Shown here: one piece after another, positions 24,150 through 36,554 of the stretch
Layout of the letters: each line of letters begins with the position of its first letter
How positions within the stretch are numbered: position 1 is the first letter of the stretch
Assembly (NCBI GenBank): GCA_002914805.1
Contig: JXTB01000218.1
Span: 219,410 to 283,409, forward strand
DNA from: Parasponia andersonii
Taxonomy: Eukaryota; Streptophyta; Magnoliopsida; Rosales; Cannabaceae
Direction of reading: 5' to 3'
Length of the DNA: 64,000 nt
Position numbers and translations under genes: made by a program
The notes under the pieces: model-generated
Told to the model about the DNA's origin: nothing
What the model saw: the letters and a program-made list of their open reading frames with translations, nothing else
Databases searched by the model: none

Positions 24150-26318
24150 TAATTTTATTTATGGGCAAATGGATAATTTTTGGACCAATGACATTTTAGT
24201 AAATATCAATTTTCAAATATTTTATTTAAAATATTTGAGCTACAGTTCTTAAAAATTACATTTAAATCCCCTCAATTCTTCATCTTCTCACAATAAGTCC
24301 ACGATAGAGAACAAAAGAGCCGAAGCTCTGTCCTTCCATGCCGTCAACACACCACACCCCTCTACCATCCATGCGTAGGCCAGCACTGACCAGAAGCTAC
24401 CGATGAAGCGATGCCAATAGGTCCTGCCGAGTTTCACAGCTAGACATCGGAAAACGAACATCCCGAAGCCGACATCAGCCGATCGAATTTTCAGTTGTAG
24501 CTTCGCTATCTAGCCTCCTTTTGCGACACCTCTGGCACGATTCGACTCATCTCATCATCACTGCCATTTTTCGATTGGTCTCAGCCGTCATCTTGTCGCC
24601 AGTAAGATTTCGTCAGTTTTTGCCATTTTAATAATATTTCTAGAAAGTGATATTTTTATAATTATTTTGATAGGTAATTATTTTACCCGAAATAATTATA
24701 TGGGGTGAAAGAAGGGTTAAAATCATGAATAATTACGGTTGTTAGACATTAAAATGATATCTAGAGGTGCGTTAATTTTTGAATTAAAAAATGGACATTT
24801 ATCTATAAAAAAAAACCCCAAAACAGACATTTTTGTAAGTCTCTGATTTTAAGCCCGTTTAAGGCTTGGGACCTCAAAATTGATTTCCACTTCAAATTTG
24901 GACTCAGTGAGGTCAAGGGATGAATTTTGATATAAAATATAACTATGTTTCGAAGTGGTATAGAAATCGAGGTACGTGGCCTGTGAATAATGATGTTTTG
25001 TACGCTACAGTTCGAGTCCTATCCCGAGACTCACATTTGACGAATTATATATCTAATCTAATATTTTTGGGTGCTCTGAATTCAATGGTGACCTCTCTGT
25101 CTTAATTTGAGGCTCCGTTAGAAAAGTTACTTTAAAAAGTGATCTTACTAGGATCCCAAAATGACCGTTCCAGTTGACCAACAGGAGATTTTTCGAGCGT
25201 CGTTAGCTTGGTATAGTTATCATCTTGAGGTAAGAGATTTAGTTACCGTGTTTACTATAATTTTCATAAAACATGATTATTAAATTGTTGATTGCTCTAG
25301 ATAATTTTATGAATAGTTTTGTGCATAATTAATATGTTGATTTCTATAAATATATTTGTGTTACATTATTAAAATCTCAAAGAGCACAAAACAACTTTTG
25401 ATTAAAAATCAGAGCACGTCTAAAGTATTACTGTATGGTTGTTTGTATTACCTCTTGTATTGCACATACCATAAGATTACATATGAGGTTCATCTTAGGT
25501 ATCACGGTATTTAGTGGATAGCCACCGCCCTCGGTAAGAGCCCGTAAATCTGCATGGGGTATTCTAATTATCCTCCACTCGGTAGGTGTAGACATTCAGT
25601 TACTTGTCCGATTTGATAGGTATAGACACATAGGTATCACTAAGGTTTTCTATGATTAGGTATCAAGCAAAGAGTACTTAGTACATGTAGTACGGGTTAC
25701 TCTAATTCGTGATAAGAGGATGTGAGTTCATAAGATAGTTTGATTTGTAATACGTGTACTATGATTTATTTATCTGGTTTTTCTTTATGATTTTGACTAT
25801 GATTTCTAATAATGATTCTCAACGTACAGTTGGTTTGATATTTTGTGAACTATTTTCGAAATAGTTAATCATGTCGGGGTTTTAGAACTGAATATTTTTC
25901 TAAAAAGGTAATTGGGTATCCTACTAAGCATTTCATACTCACCCCTTATTTTTTTCTCTCAAGTAATGCTCAGTGTGACTTTATAAATTCTGGAGTAGAA
26001 TAGCGAGAAGCTTGTTACTTTGTTGAATAATTGGTAACTATGTAAAATAATGCCGTTTACTTTCTTGGCTTATAATAATACTTAAGGATCCATATCACGG
26101 ACTTGATCTGTGTAACTTTTATGTCCAAATTATAAGACCATTAATGATGATACTTGCTTTTGTTTTTTATAAATTTACTATCAATCTACGTCTAACGATG
26201 ATTGTAAAACTGTAGGAACTTTACTTTTAAATTAATTTATAAATTTTTCAAGATCTATTATTAAATTTCTATTTGTGAAATTTCTTTTTTGCCACTAGCC
26301 TGAGATTTGGGTCGTAAT
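24150..26318 (+). repeat. Large LTR-like repeat, copy 3 (plus orientation)
   Basis: About 24840-25980 matches the reverse complement of 20240-21500 over more than 1 kb with moderate divergence. It ends near 26318 with GATTTGGGTCGTAATA, the counterpart of the GGTCGTGACA end at 492. The 5' portion (24240-24650) is the least AT-rich part, as in copy 2. No reverse transcriptase, integrase or gag sequence. Copies 2 and 3 are head to head: 5' parts face each other and 3' ends point outward. The left boundary is approximate. Confidence 0.45.
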
Positions 26319-26546
26319 AATACTTATACATTTGTTGGGGAAAAAAAAAACTCCTTTTATGTACTGGCAAAATAATAATGAATGCTAAGAATACTCAAAA
26401 CTTGCACCAAAATTAAATTTACACCTAATTATGTGGCATTATTTTTAACCATATTTTATTTTAAAGGAAGATCATATTATTTGGAGTTTTGTAGTTAAAA
26501 AAGATGTCACATTATTTAGTCAAAATTTTTTTTTTCGCTTGTTCAT

Positions 26547-27078
26547 AGCATTACTCATTAAAATCGTACAAAAATGCAAAAATCCGACCCGACCCGATAT
26601 ACTTGCCCGATCCAATCCAAAATTTTAGGTTCAAACAAGTATACCCAAAAATTCAGGTAAAACCCAACCGAATCAAAAGATTTTCGGTTCAGGTATGGGT
26701 ACACATTTTGGAGGGTTCAGTATCCGAACCTGCCACTATTATTAAAAAAAAAAAATCTTAAATTAGTTATTTAATAATTTATTTCTCTTTGTCTTTATTT
26801 TTTTTTTATATTTTAATGTTTATGAAATTATATGTATTGTGCAAAAAGCTAATTATGCATAAAATAAAAAAAAATAAAAAAAAAAACCAAAATTACTTAT
26901 TATGTGGTAAAAAAAAAAATAAAAAAAATTTCATACTTCCATAAAACCCGACCCGACCTGCCAGAGTACCCGACTTACTCAAAACCCAAATACCCGACCC
27001 TCGTCAATTCGGTTTGGATTACTTATTTTTATATACCCAAAACCGAATATGCGAAATTTGATCCCATGTGCAGCCCTG
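26547..27078. mobile_element. Possible hAT-type MITE rich in ACCCGA words
   Basis: Two clusters of CCGACCCGACC-like words (26585-26730 and 26945-27010) flank an AT-rich core. The right end CCCATGTGCAGCCCTG reads CAGGGCTGCACATGGG on the other strand, a terminus common among plant hAT non-autonomous elements. The left end is degraded and no 8-bp target duplication could be fixed. Confidence 0.35.
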
Positions 27079-28899
27079 TTACCCATTATTGCTCTGATGC
27101 CCTTTCTCCGTGTAAACAAGCTAGATACCCTACACCAGTCAACCTTAAACCCTTGGCACATATGTACGAGTAGTGTCAAAACTCAAAATGAAAACTGATA
27201 ACATAATGATTAACAAATATTGTAGTCGATCAAGGTCGAACAATCATTTTCATTTTTTATTTGTTGTAGTAAATTTGGATTAGAATCAAATGTCATTGTT
27301 TTTTTTTTCCCCCCTAACAATCAGCAAATCTACCTTATGCAGTCGTGTAAAGCTAAATAAACTACTATATAATAAATATAGAGAAATGTAAAATACAAGT
27401 AGAAATGTATTGTGCACTATAAGACATATACAAGAAAGATAAAAGATTTCCATTAAGTGCCCATTCTGGGTTGCTTTTGAAAAAAAAAAAAAATGTGTCC
27501 GGTAAATTTTGCTTTTGCCCAATAATTTTGTAAATTTAGTGTATTGTAAGCGTAGACCTTTTTTATTTTTTTTGTCACAATTGATTCAGCTCAGAGCATA
27601 TCTGTAGCACAACTCAACACTATCAAATTGGTCCAAAATATTCGGAGCAAAAAAAAAAAATGGTCCAAAATATCGAGGGAAAAGAAAACAGTACTATTAA
27701 GAAGCAAAAATTTAGAAGACTTTTATCTCAACGATGGAAAGACAAACATCATCCCACAATCTCAACCAACCATCTCATTCTCTAGTAACACTCATGAATA
27801 GAGCTTAAAATAAGTAAAATGAAATAAGCAACTTATAATTCAGTTTAAAAAAAAAAAAAATCGTCTTGAACATCACAACTTTTTTTCTTTTCAAAAAAGA
27901 AATGAACGATCAGACACAAGTCATATTTGACATCAGGCTTATACTGGGTCCTAAGCAATTATTCCTCTCGATTTTTCTTTGGATAACCAACAATTATGTT
28001 ACTCAAGTTCCAATTTGGTGATATTCTTTTGCGAGTTTTTACACACAGCTTCGTCGTAAAAGTTGGATAATTATCCAAGAATTATGTCATTCAAGTGGCA
28101 GTTTGGTCGTACTTTTTTGAGTTTTAACGGTCAGTGGATCAACCAATGGCATATGGTGACATTGACACCCGTGAATTTTATCCAAAATAAAATCTTAATG
28201 TCATATCACCATATATCTTTCTCGCAATACCCTAAATTAACCGAAAAAATAAATAAATAAAATCATATTTCTTTGAAAAACAGGAAACAAGTACTTAAAG
28301 AAATATACGAATACCCAAACTCAAAGATTTCTTCTGGAGCAAAAAAAATCAAAGATTCCTCAAATTTCTTATCAGCCATATTTTCAGGCCATTGGACAAT
28401 TTGGCAGCAAATTTTCACTCGACTTTGACAGTCAATTAGGTTCAACAGCGGTCAAGTATGTTTTTTCGACCTTGTAAACATACGAGTTTCGAATGCATCA
28501 GGAAAATTCACATGGTTCAACCAGTCAAGAATGTTTTTTAAATCTTACAAACACATATACATATTTCAGAGCAGCAGGAAAATTCCCATATTCTGAACAG
28601 GGAGACTGAGACAGACAAAATTTATAAAGGACGAGAACAAAAACTATTTCTCTAACTTTCGGGGGAAAAAAAAAAAAAACGATTCTCTCTTGCAAAAGCT
28701 CAAAGGGGCAAAAGAAAAAATGAACACAATTTCCAGCGAACTTCCATGTAGTCTGATTTCTAAACACTATATGCAGGTCAAACACCAAACAATAAATACT
28801 AAATAAATAAAGATATGGTCTTCAAAAAATATATAGATTTCGCTATCATCCAAGTATGCGAGTCACAGAACTACACAGGAATTAAATACATCAATAGCT
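27079..28899. other. Non-coding stretch with diverged tandem duplications
   Basis: Two pairs of diverged local repeats are visible. One is TTGGATAACCAACAATTATG (about 27980) against a related copy at about 28062. The other is GGTCAAGTATGTTTTTTCGA (about 28450) against a related copy at about 28525, each followed by a GCAGGAAAATTC.CAT-like or similar word. No gene seen. The last part is downstream of the helicase gene. Confidence 0.45.
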
Positions 28900-29146
28900 A
28901 AGTTTTTCTTCACCTTTGACGTATCCCTTTCTACGGAAAAAGAGTCGAGAAAGTTAAAGAGGTGGGGTTTCTAGGAAGCCTTAGACTTTAGCCCCCAATC
29001 TAAGAACAAAAAATTTCCATCGTCCACCGCGGGTCAAAATCCACAAACCCAGGTTACCCTTGCAACAGGCTTTCCTATTTCCAGTTGTACAACACTAGAA
29101 AAAACAAACAAAAAGACGGTGTCATGAAATTACCCTGTACGATATT

Positions 29147-32100
29147 TTACTCATCTTGGGGTATCATTCCTTCTTCAGCTTCGTCCCCGTAGTGAGAAGA
29201 ATGAGGCCCACCAGCATATCCTCCATTGACAAGTCCCTCTCCTCCAAAGTTTTCCTTCTCATTGACACTGCCACGTTGCTTTTGAGGCGGTGAGGAAGGC
29301 CGAGCTTTTTCCATCATTGCTTGGTGGAAACTTCGCGCCAGACGTGGAGCCCTGTCAAGACTACGACTACGGCTACGTTCACGGTTGCGAGCACTACAAC
29401 CTTGAGGGCTTCGACTGCGACTTCGGCCCCTATCATACCCATTCTGGTAACCACGATCAACCCTGTCCCACAAAACCATCACTCTTCACAATAAAGTGGC
29501 CAATATAGAAACAACACACAATTCATGAAGTGCATATGAGACAGCAAAAATCTCATGTGTAATAATAAAAAAAACCTTTTTATACCTATCACGTGATCCA
29601 CTGTCATATCCACGGCCTCCACCTTTTTCCATCATGCTACTGGAGGAGGAAAATCCCCATCCGCCCCTTCCGCCATCTCTTCCACCGTAACTTGAATCAC
29701 TGCATCCACCACGACCCCCGTCACGACCACTAGAACCAGAAGCCCAACGTCTGAACCTGTTCATCCCACCACCACGAGAGGCCATATCACGAATTTCTGG
29801 CGGGACTCGCTGGTTGGCACCTTCTAATACTTTGATGAGATTTGAAGCATACTTTGCATCCTGCTCACCAAAGAATGTGTAAGCAACTCCACTGGCACCT
29901 GCCCTTCCAGTCCTTCCAATCCTATGAACATAATCTTCTACTCCTGTAGGGAAGTCATAGTTGATAACAACCCTGAAAGAAAAATTAGTGAATGCGAGTA
30001 TTACCATCAATTCATTGTTAAACAAATATATAAAGAAGGACGTAAAAGAACATAAACACTTTTTATTTCAGTGATGTGTGAGAGAGGGGGGTTGGAAGCC
30101 AGGTAGAGGAACAAGAGGGTAAAGCAATCTGTAAACCATAATACAGAAAAACAAACTGGGAAGGCCAAAACCTGATGTCCTTGATGTCTAACCCTCGGGC
30201 TGCAACATCAGTGGCTACAAGCACTGGAGTCCTACCAGTTCGAAACTGATTCAGGACAAAATCCCTCTCACTCTGAGACTTATCCCCGTGGATGGCAGCA
30301 GCTCCAAACTGGCGTGCGAGGTTGCGAGCAAGTTGATCGCACATCTTTTTGGTTGAACAAAAAATAATTATTTTTGAACCTGGATCTTGAGACCGCAATA
30401 TCTGCTCCAATCGTCTGTGCTTATCCAGGGGTGCCAGTAGTTCAACATTCTGCAACACCAAATATTGAAGAATACATCATACAGATCTAACCAAATTTAT
30501 GAGAAAAATCATACCAAACAATGTTCAGAGTTAGGACCTGTGTGATAGACTTATTTGCAACAAGCTCATCAACATTGCCAATGTTAACTTGAACAGGATT
30601 AACAAGTAGATCTGCTGCAATCTTCCGAACCTCTTTTGGCCAGGTTGCTGTATACATTAAAGTCTGGCGGCGAGTAGGCACCTCCTTCACAATTTTCCTT
30701 ATTTGAGGTNGCACAAGATAAGAAACTTGATGGAGGCTGATCCTCTTCATCTCAAGAATATCATTCAAACGGCCAGGAGTTGCAACAACAATGTCTGCTC
30801 CGCGATCTATGTCTCTCAATTGTGGTCCTTTTGGTGCTCCACCATACAAACACTAACATAACAAAACAAAACAGAAGTATGTGAGAACAAAAGGGAAAAG
30901 GCTCGGACCCCCCCCCCCCAACCCAAAAAAAACAAATAAATAAAAGACTATTGATAACTGACAACAAACATGACCATCCCAAACAAATACCCAGCTGACT
31001 TGTATTTGATCTCAGTCAAATGCGCTATCAGATAATCAACTCAACAAGACAACGCATTTACCAAAAAAATCCAACAGAGCTCAAAATGACAAATTCCCCT
31101 TGGGCTCAAATGGAAAAGAGCATACATGCATCTCTCTCAATTTTAAAACTCGCAGCCAAAATTAAACATCAAATTCGTTCATTAAAGAGATTAACCATAC
31201 ATCATAAAGAACGCACGATTAAAATACAACGGAAAGTAGCTACAAAATTACATACCACACAAGATATTCTTGATGACTTAGAAAACTTCACAGCTTCATC
31301 TTGTATCTGTGTAGCCAACTCCCTAGTTGGTGACAATACCAAAACAGTTGGACCTAATCGGGGATCATTGTGAACACGCTTGAGATGAATAAACCCTGGA
31401 AATAAGTAGCCCAAGGTTTTCCCTGAACCGGTTTTAGCAATGGCCACTATATCTCTACTTTGAAGGGCAACTGGCCACGATTGCGCCTGAATTGGAGTCG
31501 GGGCAGAGAACCCTGCGTTGTGTACCTGGAAAAATCAAAATTCCAGCAGCCCAATCAGCAGATGTACTGGCTGCAAGATTTCCAGATTTTTTTTCTTCTT
31601 TTTTCTTTTTCTCTATCTTTTTTTTTTGGGGGGACTCATAGGAATGAATAATGTCAGAAGAAGCATCATCCCCCATTGGCAGGGCACCAGAGCTTGCAGA
31701 TGCAAGCTGGAGTAGGAGGAGGCCTCTTCTTTCATTTGGACTGTGTGGCAGACTGAATAATTACCAACGGCAGTCCCCGCCACTAACTTGGGTGATTCGG
31801 AAAGCCCTTCAAAAGAATTGGTCCACCAAATAAGGGCGCTCCAAACTAAATGCAGGCCCTCCCAAAGAGAGGGCAGCACAGCGTACGACATTAGCTCCTC
31901 CCAGGAGCAAACATCGCACCTGCGACCAAAAAAAAAAAGTACAGATGGCAAATGAATTAACCTGAGTCTGAAACTCAACATTTGACATCTAGCAATGACA
32001 GAACTTTGCATAAGAAACATTTAGGTTGCATAGCTCTAGCAAACTTACAGAAGTTCCTAGCCACCCTTGTAGAATAAAGACATAGCATAACAAACGGAAA

Positions 32101-33688
32101 GCAGAAAGCAGAAATCAGATACCTCTCTAAGCATCTCAGATGGAAAGCCAGTAGCTTCAAATGACATAAAAGGTGGTGGCACATTATCACCCTATCAAAA
32201 ATGGCAAAAGAAAACAAAATTGTCAACCGCAAAGTCAAATATATATATATATGCACATACACATATAAATATATATGTATACACACACATGTGTGTATGC
32301 ATGCGTATAAGAAACAGCAACTTGAACATAAAGGAGCTTGACAAAAACCAAACAAATCTTATAGGACAAACAAAAGGCACATGAACAGCAGAAGGTCAGC
32401 TCCCAAATCCATCATTATTGGTTCAAGGAAGCATTAAAAGAAAAAGAAAATCATATATCCATTGACAAATAGGAATGAAGAGACTCAATAATTAAGTAAG
32501 CAAGCATTGCCAGCTGTTGAGTAAAAGAACCAATCCACTTAAACACACCCGGCTATCGAAAATTGAAATAAATAATCCAAATCAGGCATGAAAAGCATAC
32601 TAAAGGGTAAAACAAAAGAACCACCAGAAACATTAAGATGGCTAGCCTCAATTTACAGAGTTTGTTAACTCACAGTAACTGTTATTTCATGCCGGCGTCG
32701 ATAAGCCTCAGCCGACAAACCACTTCCCCCATCTGATATTCCATGTCCTCTAGAAGGTCCTCCATGTCCAGTACTAAGTGCCCCATTTGCAGTGGTGGTA
32801 GAAGAAACAGTTCCACATCGTTGCTGATGCAAGTAGAGAACAATGATCAAATCCATTAAAAAATAATAAAATTGAGAGAGAGGGGAGAGAGAGAGAGAGA
32901 GCCCAGTGTAATACATGTCCCAAAAGCTTTTCACATAATTCCAACAACACTATACTGATTAAAAGCACCCTAAGAGGATAATCATGAAACACACAATTGA
33001 TTTTATTGCTCTTTTTCATAAAGCTTAAAAAAAAAAAAGGGTGAAACCGGAGCCCAGTTTTGAACTTACTATGGAAACACATTTTAGAGCTAAATGAAAA
33101 AGAGGAAATGGCCCAAAAAAAAGAAAAAAAAAAAAACAGAGAGAGAGACAAGAAGAAGAAGAAGAAGCTTCACATACAAACTATATAAAATATGCACAAG
33201 CAACAAAAATAATCTGCTCTTAAAGCTTTAAGAGAAAAAGGTAACTACAGCATGATATATCACCGAATAGGTAAATAATAAACAAAAGAAGGCTTCACAA
33301 TGGTGTCACAAAAATGTTAATGAGACAACACAAGCAAACAAGCAAAACCAAACATAAGAAGTTATACCTGCTGACTCTTTGATGTGAAGTCAAGTTTTGA
33401 CCCGTCATTACTACCTCTTTCATAGCTATCCTTTTCCTCATTAAGACTAACACCGGAACGTGGCCCTTGAGAAGATTGTTGAATGTGAACTGAAGAACTT
33501 ATAGGCAATGAAGAGGACTTCAGTGGAGGGCCTGAGCCCATTGGCCTCTCGTATTGGGTCACATTGGTCTCAGGGTTCCAAAAATAAAGGTATCCAGTTT
33601 TACCATCAACCAGTCCTTTCCAAGGCTTAGGGAGACTTGGATCTTCCGGAGCATATCTCGGGCCAGAAGAAGTTGCAATGGCAGCCAT
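29147..33688 (-). CDS. DEAD-box RNA helicase with WW domain, DRH1/RH14 type
   Basis: Eight coding exons on the minus strand: 33688-33368, 32823-32674, 32191-32123, 31525-31256, 30852-30538, 30449-30172, 29972-29586 and 29462-29147. They join in frame to 701 residues as assembled. Domains in order: WW domain (about 18-50, [21 protein letters not shown]), Q motif [10 protein letters not shown], motif I AKTGSGKT, Ia PTRELA, Ib TPGR, III as TAT in [49 protein letters not shown]. The tail is Gly/Arg/Ser-rich with RS dipeptides. Family members are ATP-dependent RNA helicases acting in RNA processing. Motif II is absent only because the N at 30711 replaces about 36 bases: YLV is followed directly by PQIRKIV, where relatives have LDEADRMLDMGFE between. 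A 5'-UTR intron (34549-33713) precedes the start codon. Confidence 0.93.
30711..30711. other. Single-N join that deletes the DEAD box
   Basis: In the helicase frame the codon containing the N is CNA, between GTG (Val of YLV) and CCT (Pro of PQIRK). Relatives have thirteen residues here, including DEAD. C can be the first base of the Leu codon and A the last base of the Glu codon, so about 36 bases are missing and the frame is kept. Confidence 0.85.
31611..31937 (-). mobile_element. Possible SINE or other retro-insert in helicase intron 3
   Basis: In the minus sense the block begins after a T run with GGTCGCAGGTGCGATG, similar to a pol III B box. It is far less AT-rich than the surrounding intron and ends in CCCCCCAAAAAAAA. 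A to-and-fro ORF inside it matches no family I know. The upstream A-box part is missing, so it would be a 5'-truncated copy. Identity is an inference. Confidence 0.3.
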
Positions 33689-34549
33689 GGTAAAGAAAGC
33701 ACAAGCTCAATCCTACAACATATAAGAAGAAAATACGGACAATAAATACAATCAAATATTTTAGACCAAGAAAGGGAACTCCCAAAGAATCTCATATAAA
33801 ATCTTACTGGACGCTAACTTGAACGGCCACCTTGCTAGAAAGTGTTAAAGATTTAGCAGTGAGCAAGCAGACTCCTATTATTTGTCAATAAGCTCAACAA
33901 AAAAACTCGGTCGATCAAAAACCCAATTTCTGAAGACATGCATCAGGTTTCCGGAACAAATATAAGGTTGAAATAGCTATAAAAAAACCATTATATTAAA
34001 CAAAATGGCAATTTTTCAAAATTCGAACTTCAAAAGTGAAAGATCTTTTCTTAATTTTTTTTAAAAAAAAAAAACTACCACTTTTTTCTTAACATGCAAC
34101 CAGTTGAACCAAAGGAAAAAACAAAATGAAACCAATTTACAATAACTTCAGACCCTAAAAAAGGGAAATACAGCAAACCCAGAAGTTAATCTGCAACTTC
34201 ACCAATACCCCCTAAATGAAAGCCAAAAGGAAAACCGACCACCATAACCAAAACTAGAGTAAAATGAGACGAAACCCATTAACAAAGCAATCTTCTTCAA
34301 CCCAAGCATAAGAAAATCAAGCATGCAAGCACGAGTCCAACTTTCTCTTGAGCTACAAACCAAACTATAAGAACCCTATGAATTCAAACGCACAAAAATA
34401 AAAAAAAAAAAAGAAAAAAGAAAAAACCCTAGAATCCAACTTCATCAAATCAAGAGCTCATGACTATGGAAAGCAACAAAAAATTAAGAAAGCGAAAACG
34501 GAGAAGATCCGAATAGATCGAGAAATTGAGAGAATCAGGAAGGCTTTAC

Positions 34550-34710
34550 CTAGGTGATTTTGGGAGAAATTAGGGATTTTAGATGGAGGAAAGAGAGACC
34601 CTAGAACCACGCTGCGAGGCTCCGAGAATGGGATCTGACGGTTCAACCCCTCTCAGGGAAAGGAAACTACTACGCTTCCGAAGGGTGAGAAGCGTAGAGA
34701 TTAAGAGAAG
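34550..34710 (-). other. Non-coding 5' leader exon of the helicase gene
   Basis: The leader ends at donor CACCTAG|GTAAAG (34550/34549). The 837-bp intron ends at TTGTAG (33713), 24 bases before the start codon. The start of transcription is placed about 30 bp downstream of the TATA box. Confidence 0.55.
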
Positions 34711-34736
34711 AAGGCACACGGGGAGGCTTGTAGGGG

Positions 34737-34744
34737 TATTTATA
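34737..34744 (-). promoter_or_regulatory. TATA box of the helicase gene
   Basis: In the minus sense the sequence is CCCTATAAATACCCC, a near-consensus TATA box in an otherwise mixed-composition region, correctly placed before the leader exon. Confidence 0.6.
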
Positions 34745-34849
34745 GGGGAATGCGAGAGATATTGGTGGAGTTGGACATTGGACATTGGACAGCTGGCTCC
34801 GTTGGGGTTCACGACCGTGGTTAGGTTTACTTGACCATCGTTAAGTCAC

Positions 34850-36554
34850 CATTAAGGAATCTCTATTACGCACCTATGGTTGGTGCCTCGGTGTTTTAGG
34901 TCAGTGAGTTTTTTCCCGGTGAGAAAATTGGTAGGGTTGAGTAGACAAAAGAAAAAAGGGTGCAAAAAGAGTTACAATATTTTTTGGAGTTAGGTTAGGG
35001 TGTTAATTGATATCTTAACAATAATGATGGATGAGATAATACTCAATTTATTTGGATTTTTAATACGATATGATATAAATATCGTAAAAATATAAGAATA
35101 TTCGCGTATATTACTCGATCTCAGGATATCTTGTTAATTAAAATATACCAAAATACATAGGAAAAAAAATAAATATATGTACTTACTATATATTTTGATT
35201 GTTTGTAAGAAAACTATTTTATAAAAACTCTCAAAGTGGACCGGTTATCAAAGTGGTAAGATAATACACCTTAAAATTTTCTCTTACAGAGGGAAGGAGG
35301 GTGAAATCAAGACCAAAATATAATAAGAAATAGTTGCATGAAAAAAAAATTTGACACCAAATATAAAAAATGTAAGTAATTTAGGTGAATAATCAATATT
35401 TTAAAGTTGATAAAATAGATATCTACTTTTAAAATTTTATAAGTAAATGTTCATGTATACATATTTTTACATTTAATAGATAAATATATATACCAATTTT
35501 AACTAATATACTGAATATATAAATTTTTATTGGTATATAATATTTAGTATATAAACATATATACCAAATATTTTACTATAATATTTGAAAAACAGACATT
35601 TAATTAAATTGAATCCAGAATTCAGTCATTTTACTATAAAAAATTTGGACTCCATGCATAATATAATTTTTAAGGTTTTATTATTTAATACTTAATAAAT
35701 TAATTTTATAATTAGTTGAGTAATAGTAATATACATTGATTAAACAATAACAATTACACAAGTACTTGGTGGAGCAATTGTATGTAATATTTTAAAGTTA
35801 TCAACATCATGTTATAATTGATGCGATATTTGTGACAAAAAATAGAATTGCATTAAAGGAGAATGCGTTAATATGCTAAATTACATGCATTAGCATTGCA
35901 TTGGAGATGCTAACTCTTAAACATTGGAAAATTGACAGTGCATATAGCATAAAAAGCGAAGTCAGATATGGCATTTAAATTATCTAAACTTTAAAATAGA
36001 TAAGAACCTTTTGGCCTCTATAAAGAACATGATCAAAACATAAATGAATTGTAGTTCAAAAGCATAAGCATTGTGAACAAAATTCTGACATACATTTATT
36101 GCATGTTTATTAATCCACAATGGTGAGTAAAGGGCATTAGATTTACGTGTTTATGTACCTATTACAGAACACATGATAAGAAATTCTAGCGTTTCCAACT
36201 TATTGTTTCTTAGTCCTCTCCATTTCCTTTCCAACCATTCCATTAACGATTCAATTGATTACGGATTAGTAAATGCGCCTCAAAGTAACTCAAACTCATT
36301 TCCTAATCATCTTCCCTATCTTGGCATTTCTGCTATGATATGTGGCTATGGTACATACTTTACAAACACAAACTTAGCTACTTCAGTCTCCTCCCAAGGT
36401 TTCATGTTTCCTTAATAAACTTGGCAATAATTTAATATTATTGTCTTTCAAGGTATCAATTGCAAGGAGGGGGGAAAAAAAGAGCGAATCGTCCATGGGC
36501 TGTGGTCTGTTAATTAACTAGAACTACCAGAAACATTGGTAGCTTTACTTAGAA
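34850..36554. other. Intergenic between helicase and DRM genes, no gene seen
   Basis: Mostly very AT-rich. A short stretch at about 35238-35320 has a weak pol III-like box but no convincing partner. The part nearest 36555 is presumably the DRM 3' UTR. Confidence 0.5.

Noticed and set aside
26904..27179. ORFs on both strands with repeated ACCCGA words
   Set aside because: Low-complexity sequence of a probable hAT-type MITE, not a protein.
29290..29508. Plus-strand ORF over the helicase C-terminus
   Set aside because: It is the antisense shadow of the RS-rich tail exon.
31613..32020. 135-codon ORF in the minus sense within the helicase gene
   Set aside because: It spans an intron and a probable retro-insert; the real exons lie on either side and splice in frame without it.
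35230..35345. Second SINE
   Set aside because: CCGGTTATCAAAGTGGTAAG resembles a box A, but the expected box B is too degraded and no limits could be found.
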